Assembly (NCBI RefSeq): GCF_000576305.1 | Contig: NZ_BAVZ01000017.1 | Location: forward strand, 1 to 64,000 | Direction: 5' to 3' | DNA length: 64,000 bases | DNA from: Paenibacillus pini JCM 16418 | GTDB taxonomy: Bacteria > Bacillota > Bacilli > Paenibacillales > Paenibacillaceae | Shown here: positions 56,307 to 64,000 of the stretch, in pieces | How positions within the stretch are numbered: the stretch's first letter is position 1 | Layout of the letters: each line of letters opens with the position of its first letter | Position numbers and translations under genes: made by a program | The notes under the pieces: generated by a model | Databases searched by the model: none | Seen by the model: the letters and a program-made list of their open reading frames with translations, nothing else | What the model was told of the DNA's origin: nothing

Positions 56307-57607
56307 ATGAGCAACACTCTAAACGACCTACAGAACAGAAATCACGTGCGGCTTTCGATGAAGCGAAGCACTATATTCCAGGTGGGGTGAACAGCCCTGT
56401 TCGTGCTTTTAAATCAGTAGGACTAACACCCATTTATGTTGAACGCGGTGTGGGCTCTCGCATTTATGATATTGATAGTAATGAATTTATCGATTACATC
56501 GGTTCATGGGGTCCTTTGATTATGGGACATGCACATCCAGAGGTAATCGCAGCGATTCAGGAAACAGCATCCAAAGGAACTAGCTTTGGTGCACCGACAC
56601 TTATTGAAACGGAAATGGCGAAGCTCGTATGTGAACGCGTGCCATCCATGGATATCGTTCGTATGGTTAACTCAGGCACCGAAGCGACAATGAGCGCCAT
56701 CCGTCTTGCGCGAGGCTATACGGGACGTAGTAAGATTTTGAAATTTGAAGGCTCATACCATGGACATGCGGATAGCTTGCTCATTAAAGCAGGTTCCGGT
56801 GTAGCGACATTGGGATTGCCCGATAGTCCGGGGGTTCCTGAAGGAGTTGCAGCGAATACCATTACGGTACCTTATAACGACTTGGAATCTGTAAAAGTTG
56901 CCTTTGAACACTTTGGAGAAGAGCTTGCTTGTGTAATCGTAGAGCCTATCGCCGGAAATATGGGAGTTGTTCCACCTCAGCCCGGATTTTTGCAAGGACT
57001 TCGTGATCTAACGACCCAATATGGTAGCTTGCTCATTTTTGATGAAGTAATGACGGGTTTCCGTGTAGATATTCACTGTGCTCAAGGTTTGTTCGGGATC
57101 ACACCAGATCTGACTTGCCTTGGAAAAGTAATTGGTGGTGGACTTCCCGTTGGAGCGTATGGCGGTAAAAGAGAGATTATGGAGCAAGTCGCTCCTTCGG
57201 GTCCGATCTATCAGGCAGGAACGCTTAGCGGAAATCCGCTTGCGATGATTGCAGGTTATACAACACTTCAATTGTTGACTCCAGAAGTATACGCACAACT
57301 TGAGAGTCGCGCTGCACGTCTTCAAGCCGGATTGGAGAAAAATGCTAAAGAGTTAGGCGTTCCAGTAACGATTAACCGTGTAGGTTCAATGGTATGTCCT
57401 TTCTTCACAGAGGGACCTGTCGTCAATTATGATACGGCTAAGACAAGTGATCTTCAGCGTTTTGTTCGCTACTTCGGCAATATGATTGAAGAAGGTGTTA
57501 GCGTAGCCCCTTCCCAATTCGAAGGCATGTTTGTATCGGCTGCTCACAGCATTGAGGATATTGATGCTACGATTGCAGCTAACTACAACGCCTTGAAGAA
57601 TCTGTGA
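56307..57607 (+). CDS. hemL: Glutamate-1-semialdehyde 2,1-aminomutase (one-base deletion in the reported sequence)
   Basis: A PLP enzyme that converts glutamate-1-semialdehyde to 5-aminolevulinate. The true start is ATG 56307 after GCGGAG. The first six codons are in one frame, then one C is missing at 56324 (AACCGACC expected), and the rest continues as RPTEQKSRAAFDEAKHY and on to TGA 57607. Restored length is about 434 residues. NSGTEATMSAIRLARG, DEVMTGFRV and the PLP lysine in LGKVIGGGLPVGAYGG are intact. Its stop overlaps the start of the following rluA-type gene. Confidence 0.95.
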
Positions 57608-58502
57608 GTCGGCCAAAGGATTGGACACGTCGTGGACAGTGGCTTGAACTTGTTCCCGGGAAGAAGATAGCGGGGGCTCCTGACCGCGAGGGTGCGGTTG
57701 AGGACTTTTTATTGAATGTTCTAGGCTTACCAGAGAAGCTACTGCGAAAGCTGCAAACAGATAAAGGGATCGAATGGAGAGGCGACCGGCTTAGGCTGGC
57801 GCTTTTTCCTGTTCGTCCCGCAGGCATTGATCCAATATGGTATGAGCTTAACGTGTTATATGAGGATGATTTTTGTCTTGTCGTTCATAAGCCAGCAGGA
57901 ATGAATATTCATCCTGACGGTCGCAATGGTGAAATTACGTTAGATCATGCGGTAGCTGCATACTATGAGAGCCAAGGGGAACAGATGGCTGTTCGCCACA
58001 TACACAGACTTGATTTGTACACGTCCGGTCCTGTGCTGTATGCGAAGAATGAATGGGCGCAGCTACGTTTAGACGAAGCTATGCGTGCTAAAGAAATTGA
58101 TCGTAGGTATGTGGCTTTTGTAGAAGGACGGATACCGCCTGAGCTAACAGTCATGGATCAGCCGATTGGTAAAGATCGTCATCACAATCAGCGGAGACGG
58201 GTTTCCGCTGCAGGTCAAACGGCTGTTACTCATATTATCGATAGGGAAATATATAAGCATGCTAGTTTGCTTCGCTTGAAGCTAGAAACAGGTCGCACTC
58301 ATCAAATTCGTGTACATCTCAGTCATGCAGGATATCCTTTGCTTGGAGATACACTGTATGGAGCTATGATGCCCTTATTTCTCGGCAGGCACTACATGGA
58401 GAACAATTGTCTTTTGAACATCCTTTTACAGGTGAAATGATAGATGTTGTGGACCCATGGCCTAACGATATGATTGAACTAGAACAACTTTTAAACTCGT
58501 AA
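57604..58502 (+). CDS. RluA-family pseudouridine synthase (one-base deletion in the reported sequence)
   Basis: An rRNA or tRNA uridine-modifying enzyme of about 299 residues when restored. The catalytic aspartate is in HRLDLYTSG (normally HRLDxxTSG). KPAGMNIHPDG and ETGRTHQIRVHLSHAGYPLLGD are family signatures. GTG 57604 overlaps the hemL stop. Near 58365 a T is missing: GGAGCTATGATG should code for GAYDAL, and the remaining frame gives RQALHGEQLSFEHPFTGEM and ends at TAA 58502. Which RNA position it modifies cannot be read from sequence. The N-terminal 60 residues are not a typical S4 domain. Confidence 0.9.
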
Positions 58503-58581
58503 ATGAAACGATAATGGTAAAACTGGCATGCACTCCTTTTTAAAGCATATACATCAAATGAGTAATGATTTTGGGCTCATG

Positions 58582-58599
58582 CCATGAGCACGCTCATGG
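58582..58599. repeat. Inverted repeat upstream of the spoVID-like gene
   Basis: CCATGAGC and GCTCATGG are separated by two bases. It lies about 30 bases before the spoVID-like start and is a possible operator or RNA hairpin. Confidence 0.4.
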
Positions 58600-58630
58600 T
58601 TAGAAATATGCCGAAAGGAGGACATTACCT

Positions 58631-59860
58631 GTGTTTGACCAGTCCTACGGTTTGCGTTTTGATATCTATGAACGTATTCAACTTTCTGAGGATGCTGCAG
58701 GCATTGCTGAGCTTGAGGAAATTGAACTGCTTCCGCATATTCAAGTGATTAGCAAGGACGAACAAGCTGCGCTCCGTGGTCATCTATTACTAACCGGATT
58801 GTACAGAGGCGATGGAGAGGAGGACGGTACATTACGATTGGAACATTGGATTCCGGTCGAAATTACAGTTCCGCTAAACCGCGTGACTTCGCTGGATGAA
58901 ATTGCAGTCGAGATTGAAAATTTTGATGTTGATCTTCTGTCTGAGCGAAGCCTGAACATTACCGGAGTACTGTCTTTACGTGGCATCGAATCTATTGCTA
59001 GCGAACAGGCAGTCTGGGTTGATGATGAATTTACGGTGGTTCATTCTCCGAGTCCGCTTGAAGATCTGTCTACAACAAGTTTAACAGATCCTGAAGACAG
59101 CTTTATCTTATCTGTAGAGCGTGATCAAAAGGCACCGGTTGAACCAAGGCAAGATTTCGCCGAACCGATCCTTTCTCCTGCAGTGGACGTTTCCGCAGAG
59201 TCAGGGATATCCGCTGTACATACGGACAAGGAATCCTTCGATCGTAAAGGCGGAGTGAATGTAAGCGATACTTGGCATTTTGAACATGAGGATGAGACGG
59301 AGCTTCTTCATCCTGAGCACACGGCTGTTCCTGCTGAGCCTGAAGAGGAACATCATATTTCCTTAACCGGGGTCAATCATTTTGGGACGGATGGTCGTGA
59401 TCCTATTGCCGAACCCGCCCAACCTTTTAATGCATTTAACGAACCAGATGTACTGCAAGCAGAGGAACATCCAGAAGAACGTGAACCTCGTATTGCTCTA
59501 GGTAGTAAACGGGAAGATGCCAAAAGTGAAAAGGATGCCATTGGTATTTCGTCACTCCTGTCATCAAGCCGTTCGATAAAGGAACTGGAGGACCAAGCTG
59601 CCCAAGAAGAGCTGCAAGCAGTGGAGTTAGAACGAGAGCGCGAACGTGAAGCCTCGGAGGAAGACGTGAAATGGAAGAATCGTTTTCTTGGTCTAACGGA
59701 GAAGACTCCTTTCCGTAAAATGCGGCTATGTATCGTGCAACGTGAGGAAACGATTGAGACGATTGCCGACAGATATCAACTGAGCACTCGTGAGCTTCTG
59801 CTATATAATCGTCTTTCGGAACAAACCATTGAAGAAGGACAAATTCTTTATATTCCATAA
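58631..59860 (+). CDS. spoVID: SpoVID-like spore coat morphogenetic protein with C-terminal LysM domain
   Basis: A 409-residue acidic protein. The N-terminal domain (residues about 1-140; LRFDIYERIQLSEDA, then LTGLYRG) matches the start of SpoVID, which targets coat proteins to the forespore. The middle is a long, low-complexity Glu-rich region. The C-terminus (residues about 362-409, CIVQREETIETIADRYQLS) is a LysM domain, which binds peptidoglycan-type glycans. GTG 58631 follows AAAGGAGG at nine bases. Its place after hemL and before valS is the Bacillus position of spoVID. The variable middle limits certainty. Confidence 0.85.
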   Translation: MFDQSYGLRFDIYERIQLSEDAAGIAELEEIELLPHIQVISKDEQAALRGHLLLTGLYRGDGEEDGTLRLEHWIPVEITVPLNRVTSLDEIAVEIENFDVDLLSERSLNITGVLSLRGIESIASEQAVWVDDEFTVVHSPSPLEDLSTTSLTDPEDSFILSVERDQKAPVEPRQDFAEPILSPAVDVSAESGISAVHTDKESFDRKGGVNVSDTWHFEHEDETELLHPEHTAVPAEPEEEHHISLTGVNHFGTDGRDPIAEPAQPFNAFNEPDVLQAEEHPEEREPRIALGSKREDAKSEKDAIGISSLLSSSRSIKELEDQAAQEELQAVELEREREREASEEDVKWKNRFLGLTEKTPFRKMRLCIVQREETIETIADRYQLSTRELLLYNRLSEQTIEEGQILYIP

Positions 59861-59909
59861 AAATCGGCAGTTCCATTTGATCTGTAGTTCAAAAGGAAGT
59901 TCGATCTTG

Positions 59910-59942
59910 GAACCTGGCGTATAGAAACGTCAGGTTCTTTTT
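59910..59942 (+). terminator. Terminator after the spoVID-like gene
   Basis: GAACCTGGCGT pairs with ACGTCAGGTTC with one G-U/A-C type mismatch, followed by TTTTT. Confidence 0.88.
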
Positions 59943-60028
59943 AGATATAGCACATACATAAGGAAAGAGGGTAAGTTGACTAACCGAATCAAGCAAGTTA
60001 TGATGTAATATATATTTTGAGAATAACT

Positions 60029-60318
60029 GTGAACGGGAAGAGTAGGCGGTATTGCCCTTCAGAGAGCGGAATTGTTACGCTGAGAGATTCCGCAGGATAC
60101 AGCTGGCCGAAGTCACCCCGGAGTTGTCTGTTTGAGCACCTTATGTTGATAAGGTTTAGAATATGACCGGTTGCAGCCGTTATCTGTATGAGTGTCGCGT
60201 GAGGTCGTGCGGCCTATTTCCCTGTTGCAGGGTTATTAGGTATAGTTAACCGATTCGCGAAACAAAGGTGGTACCGCGAGAGAATAACCTTTCGTCCTTT
60301 GAGGGCGAAAGGTTTTTT
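60029..60318 (+). promoter_or_regulatory. T-box leader of valS, specifier GUC
   Basis: A tRNA-sensing leader. The T-box sequence AGGTGGTACCGCG is at 60266-60278. The AAGAGTA element is at the 5' side of Stem I (near 60040), and the 3' side shows GAA-GTC-ACC with the specifier codon at 60112-60114 (GUC, valine). The terminator stem AACCTTTCG with CGAAAGGTT (60286-60312) and a T run follows. Uncharged tRNA-Val would stabilise the antiterminator and switch valS on. The 501-bp gap 59861-60361 is filled by this leader, its terminator and the upstream terminator. Confidence 0.93.
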
Positions 60319-60361
60319 GTGTTTTTGGCAATGCTGATCATGTAATGGAGGTATGCTAATT

Positions 60362-63028
60362 ATGACTGAACAAGAGAATAAAACAACGGCAGAAATGCCA
60401 ACAACGTATGATCCAAAAGCAGCTGAACAGAAGTGGTATAAATACTGGATGGATGGTCAGTTTTTTAAGGCTGGACAGCGCCCTGATGCGAAGCCGTATA
60501 CCATTGTAATACCACCTCCGAACGTAACCGGTATGCTTCATATCGGACATGCTTTGGATTTTACGTTGCAAGATATCCTGATTCGTACAAAGCGTATGCA
60601 GGGTTATGATGCATTGTGGCTGCCAGGTTCAGACCATGCAGGTATTGCAACTCAAACTAAGGTCGAGCAAAAACTGCGTGAGCAAGGAGTTTCTCGATAT
60701 GATTTGGGCCGTGAGAAGTTTCTAGAGAAGGTATGGGATTGGAAAGATCAATACGCGAACACCATTCGTGAACAGTGGGCAAGCATGGGCCTTTCTCTCG
60801 ATTATTCTAGAGAACGTTTTACGTTGGATGAAGGACTGAACAGTGCGGTTAAAGAGGTTTTTATCAAGCTGTATAATAAAGGCCTGATTTACCGTGGTAA
60901 ATACATCATCAACTGGGACCCTGAAGCTCGTACAGCGTTGTCTGATATTGAGGTTGAGTATAAGGAAGTACAGGGTCATCTCTACCATCTTTCTTACCCC
61001 CTTCAAGATGGAAGCGGTCATATTACTGTTGCAACCACTCGTCCAGAGACGATGCTTGGTGATACAGCAGTGGCGGTTCATCCTAAGGATGAACGATACA
61101 AGGATATGATTGGCAAGATGCTGGTTCTTCCTATCGTTGGCCGCGAAATTCCTATTATCGCTGATGAGTATGTTGAGAAGGAATTTGGTAGTGGTGCCGT
61201 TAAGATTACGCCAGCCCATGATCCGAATGACTTTGAAGTTGGTCAGCGTCATAACCTTCCACAAATGAATGTGATGGATGAGACTGGCACCATGAACGAT
61301 CTGGCAGGAAAATATGAAGGTATGGACCGTGCGGATTGCCGCAAACAAATCGTACAGGATTTGAAAGAACTAGGAGTTCTGATCAAGATAGAGGATCACG
61401 TGCATCAGGTAGGTCATAGCGAGCGTACAGGCGCTGTTGTAGAGCCATACTTGTCTACGCAATGGTTCGTTAAAATGCAACCTCTAGCTGAAAAAGCTAT
61501 TGAAGCACAGAAAAACGGTAAAGGGGTTAATTTTGTACCTGATCGTTTTGAGAAAATCTATTTAAACTGGATTGAAAACGTACGCGATTGGTGCATTTCA
61601 CGCCAGTTGTGGTGGGGACATCGGATTCCAGCGTATTATTGCGATTCATGTGGAGAGCTGCATGTATCCAAAGAAGATGTAACGGTATGTTCGAAATGCG
61701 GTAGTACTGAGATTCGTCAAGATAATGATGTACTGGATACTTGGTTCAGTTCTGCCTTATGGCCTTTCTCGACACTTGGATGGCCAGATGATACGGAGGA
61801 TTTGAAACGATTCTATCCAACTAGCGTGCTTGTCACAGGTTACGATATTATCTACTTCTGGGTAGCTCGTATGATTTTTACAGCACTTGAATTTACCGAC
61901 GAAATACCATTTAAAGACGTGCTGATGCATGGCTTAGTTCGTGACCCTGAAGGACGTAAGATGTCCAAATCTCTTGGTAATGGCGTAGATCCACTAGACG
62001 TGATTGAGAAGTATGGTGCAGATGCTATGCGCTATATGATCTCTACGAGCAGTACGCCAGGCCAAGATTTGCGTTTCCGATGGGAACGAGTGGAGCAGGC
62101 CCGTAATTTTGCTAATAAAATTTGGAATGCTTCGCGCTTTGCTCTAATGAATCTAGAAGGCTTTACGTTTGCTGATATCGATATCAGTGGTGATCTTGGT
62201 ACAGCGGACCGCTGGATTTTGCATCGTCTAAATGAAACATCACGTGACATTACACGTCTCATGGATAGCTATGAATTTGGAGAAACAGGTAGACTGTTAT
62301 ACAATTTCATATGGGATGACCTTTGTGACTGGTATATTGAGTTCGCTAAACTCTCCCTTTACGGTGAGAATGAACAAGCGAAGAAAAATACGAAGTCTGT
62401 TCTGGCTTATGTTCTGGATCGTACAATGCGTCTAATTCATCCATTTATGCCTTTTATCTCCGAGGAGATTTGGCAGCATCTACCGCATGAGGGTGATACG
62501 ATTACCCTTGCGGCTTGGCCTGAATATAACGCTGAGTTTGAGAACGCTGAAGCTGCTCGTGAAATGGCACTTCTTATGGATGTTATCCGCGCAGTTCGGA
62601 ATATCCGTGCAGAAGTGAATGTACCGATGAGCAAGAAGATCGAACTGATGATTCAAGCTGGTGATGAACAGGTTCTTCAAATTGTGAAGCGTAATGAAAT
62701 ATATGTTCAGCGTTTCTGTAACACTTCTAGTTTCGAGGTAGGCACCGATCTACCAACTCCAGACAAAGCAATGACTGCTGTAGTCACGGGTGCAGAGTTG
62801 TTCTTGCCACTGGCTGGATTGATTGACATTGGTCAGGAGATCATTCGCTTAGAGAAAGAAATCCAGAATCTCAACAATGAAGTGGAGCGAATTGAGAAGA
62901 AGCTGGGTAATCAAGGCTTTGTGGCTAAAGCGCCTGCGAAAGTAATCGATGAAGAAAAGGCGAAATTGGCTGATTACTCCGATAAACGCAGTAAAGTGTT
63001 TGCTCGTATCGAAGAGCTGAAGGGTTAA
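60362..63028 (+). CDS. valS: Valyl-tRNA synthetase
   Basis: Class I aminoacyl-tRNA synthetase of 888 residues charging tRNA-Val. The HIGH motif is MLHIGHAL (about residue 58), and the KMSKS motif is GRKMSKSLGN (about 530). The CP1 editing domain (TTRPETMLGDTAVAVHP, TPAHDPNDFEVG) deacylates Thr-tRNA-Val. A zinc-like knob CDSCGELHVSKEDVTVC is present. The C-terminal coiled coil is IIRLEKEIQNLNNEVERIEKK. ATG 60362 is used; ATG 60353 is too close to GGAGG. It is regulated by the T-box leader ahead of it, and folC follows. Confidence 0.97.
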   Translation: MTEQENKTTAEMPTTYDPKAAEQKWYKYWMDGQFFKAGQRPDAKPYTIVIPPPNVTGMLHIGHALDFTLQDILIRTKRMQGYDALWLPGSDHAGIATQTKVEQKLREQGVSRYDLGREKFLEKVWDWKDQYANTIREQWASMGLSLDYSRERFTLDEGLNSAVKEVFIKLYNKGLIYRGKYIINWDPEARTALSDIEVEYKEVQGHLYHLSYPLQDGSGHITVATTRPETMLGDTAVAVHPKDERYKDMIGKMLVLPIVGREIPIIADEYVEKEFGSGAVKITPAHDPNDFEVGQRHNLPQMNVMDETGTMNDLAGKYEGMDRADCRKQIVQDLKELGVLIKIEDHVHQVGHSERTGAVVEPYLSTQWFVKMQPLAEKAIEAQKNGKGVNFVPDRFEKIYLNWIENVRDWCISRQLWWGHRIPAYYCDSCGELHVSKEDVTVCSKCGSTEIRQDNDVLDTWFSSALWPFSTLGWPDDTEDLKRFYPTSVLVTGYDIIYFWVARMIFTALEFTDEIPFKDVLMHGLVRDPEGRKMSKSLGNGVDPLDVIEKYGADAMRYMISTSSTPGQDLRFRWERVEQARNFANKIWNASRFALMNLEGFTFADIDISGDLGTADRWILHRLNETSRDITRLMDSYEFGETGRLLYNFIWDDLCDWYIEFAKLSLYGENEQAKKNTKSVLAYVLDRTMRLIHPFMPFISEEIWQHLPHEGDTITLAAWPEYNAEFENAEAAREMALLMDVIRAVRNIRAEVNVPMSKKIELMIQAGDEQVLQIVKRNEIYVQRFCNTSSFEVGTDLPTPDKAMTAVVTGAELFLPLAGLIDIGQEIIRLEKEIQNLNNEVERIEKKLGNQGFVAKAPAKVIDEEKAKLADYSDKRSKVFARIEELKG

Positions 63029-63061
63029 GGACACATAATATACATCAGAAGGTGAATGAGC

Positions 63062-64000
63062 ATGGGAGAACGAGTAGGAGCTGCTACAACAGCTCCTCTT
63101 CACACGTACAGAGAAGCTGCTGATTGGATTAATGGATTGATTCCTTTCGGCATACGTCCAGGACTAGACCGGATTGAAGCATTAATGGAGAAACTAGGCC
63201 ATCCACATCGTCGTCTTAAGTTTGTTCATGTAGCGGGTACCAATGGTAAAGGCTCGACTTGTGCATTTCTGACTCAGGTTTTGATGCAAAGCGGGTATAC
63301 AGTTGGAACCTTTACTTCGCCGTATATCACGAAATTCACGAATCGTTTTCAGTACAATAATGAGGATATTCCGGAAGAAATGCTCCTTGAACTATCCAAT
63401 CGATTGCATCCTTTGGTAAAGGAAATTGCCGCAACAGACCTTGGTTCGCCAACCATGTTTGAAGTGTCCACGGCACTTGCTATCCTTTATTTTGCCGAAG
63501 AATGTGTACCTGATATTGTTGTATGGGAGACTGGTATGGGGGGAAGGATGGATGTAACGAATATCGTGCATCCGGTTCTTTCGGTCATTACAAATGTGGG
63601 TATGGATCATACGGATGTGCTCGGGGATACCCTTACACAAATCGCCACGGAGAAGGCAGGAATTATTAAATCTGGCGTTCCAGTGGTTAGTTGTGTGACC
63701 CAACCGGAAGTGATTCAGGTGATCCGTGAAAAAGCTGCGGAGTGTCGGACTACCTTGTATTTAGCCGGCGAACAGTTTACATATGAACGTACCGGTGATG
63801 TAGAATCATATCAATCTTTCCATTTCAAAGGACCTTTCCGCGAGATGGATATAGAGATTGCTATGAAGGGCGAGCATCAGATCGACAATGCTGCTGGTGC
63901 GATGATGGCGCTTGAAGTACTCAGACAATACATGGCTTTTGTGATGGATAAAGAGGACATGCTCAAAGGGTTTCGTGAAACGTTCTGGGCGGGACGAATG
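63062..64000 (+). CDS. folC: Folylpolyglutamate synthase/dihydrofolate synthase, 3' end outside the window
   Basis: Adds glutamate to tetrahydrofolates and, in many bacteria, makes dihydrofolate. The first 313 codons are present and open to the window end; a full protein is usually about 430 residues. The P-loop is VAGTNGKGST (near residue 60), TVGTFTSPYITKFTNR follows, and the Mur ligase-like core has WETGMGGRMDVTN and TNVGMDHTDVLG. ATG 63062 follows AAGGTGA, 33 bases behind valS, the Bacillus order. Translation was read directly from the sequence. Confidence 0.93.
   Translation, partial: MGERVGAATTAPLHTYREAADWINGLIPFGIRPGLDRIEALMEKLGHPHRRLKFVHVAGTNGKGSTCAFLTQVLMQSGYTVGTFTSPYITKFTNRFQYNNEDIPEEMLLELSNRLHPLVKEIAATDLGSPTMFEVSTALAILYFAEECVPDIVVWETGMGGRMDVTNIVHPVLSVITNVGMDHTDVLGDTLTQIATEKAGIIKSGVPVVSCVTQPEVIQVIREKAAECRTTLYLAGEQFTYERTGDVESYQSFHFKGPFREMDIEIAMKGEHQIDNAAGAMMALEVLRQYMAFVMDKEDMLKGFRETFWAGRM

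Noticed and set aside
60722..61348. A 208-codon minus-strand open frame inside valS
   Set aside because: It lies within a strongly conserved synthetase region and shows no start signal or family motif.

Overview
The window looks like a chromosome segment of a Paenibacillus-type endospore-forming Bacillales bacterium. Three things point this way: spore genes (gerM, lonB, a spoVID-like coat gene); the Bacillus gene order tig-clpX-lonB-lonA-ysxC-hemAXCDBL-spoVID-valS-folC; and several gene types common in Paenibacillus (LplB/LplC-like sugar permeases, copper-amine-oxidase-N domains, a SUMT-HemD fusion). This genus call is inferred from gene content and was not tested by a database search.

Layout. 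0-2.5 kb: AT-rich and decayed, with an amidase interrupted by an amber codon, a broken small lipoprotein and debris. 2.5-9 kb: cysteine synthase-like enzyme, methyltransferase, metallo-hydrolase, PgpA-like phosphatase, then gerM-rph-xtp as in Bacillus. 9-16.5 kb: MFS carrier, an Lrp regulator divergent from carbonic anhydrase-cyanase-NCS2 permease, asparagine synthetase and small unknown proteins. 16.6-36.3 kb: an accessory metabolic block bounded by two inverted, nearly identical tRNA-Arg(UCU) genes. It carries a serine hydrolase, an operon that probably uses sophoro-oligosaccharides (esterase, ABC importer, GH3, GH94, LacI regulator), a secreted propeller protein with pstSCA but no pstB, and a GntR regulator with a CynX/NimT-like carrier. 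36.5-47.4 kb: protein quality control (tig, clpP, clpX, lonB, lonA, ysxC) with ispG. 47.5-64 kb: speD with a possible structured leader, the tetrapyrrole operon hemA-hemX-siroheme synthase-hemC-SUMT/HemD-hemB-hemL, an RluA pseudouridine synthase, spoVID-like gene, T-box-valS, and folC cut by the window end.

How genes work together. The glucan operon imports short beta-1,2-glucans, phosphorolyses them in the cytosol and finishes with a beta-glucosidase. A LacI-type repressor encoded at its end probably acts on a palindrome just downstream of the operon promoter. Cyanase needs bicarbonate and the adjacent carbonic anhydrase can resupply it; the permease substrate is open. The hem operon builds uroporphyrinogen III and also encodes the branch to siroheme.

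Quality warning. Eight genes, including normally essential or highly conserved ones (clpX, lonA, hemL, rph), are each broken by what looks like one missing base, nearly always in a short G, C or T run. A ninth case at 1.4 kb shows the same shift. The pattern suggests consensus errors in the sequence rather than nine real pseudogenes, so those genes are annotated across the breaks.
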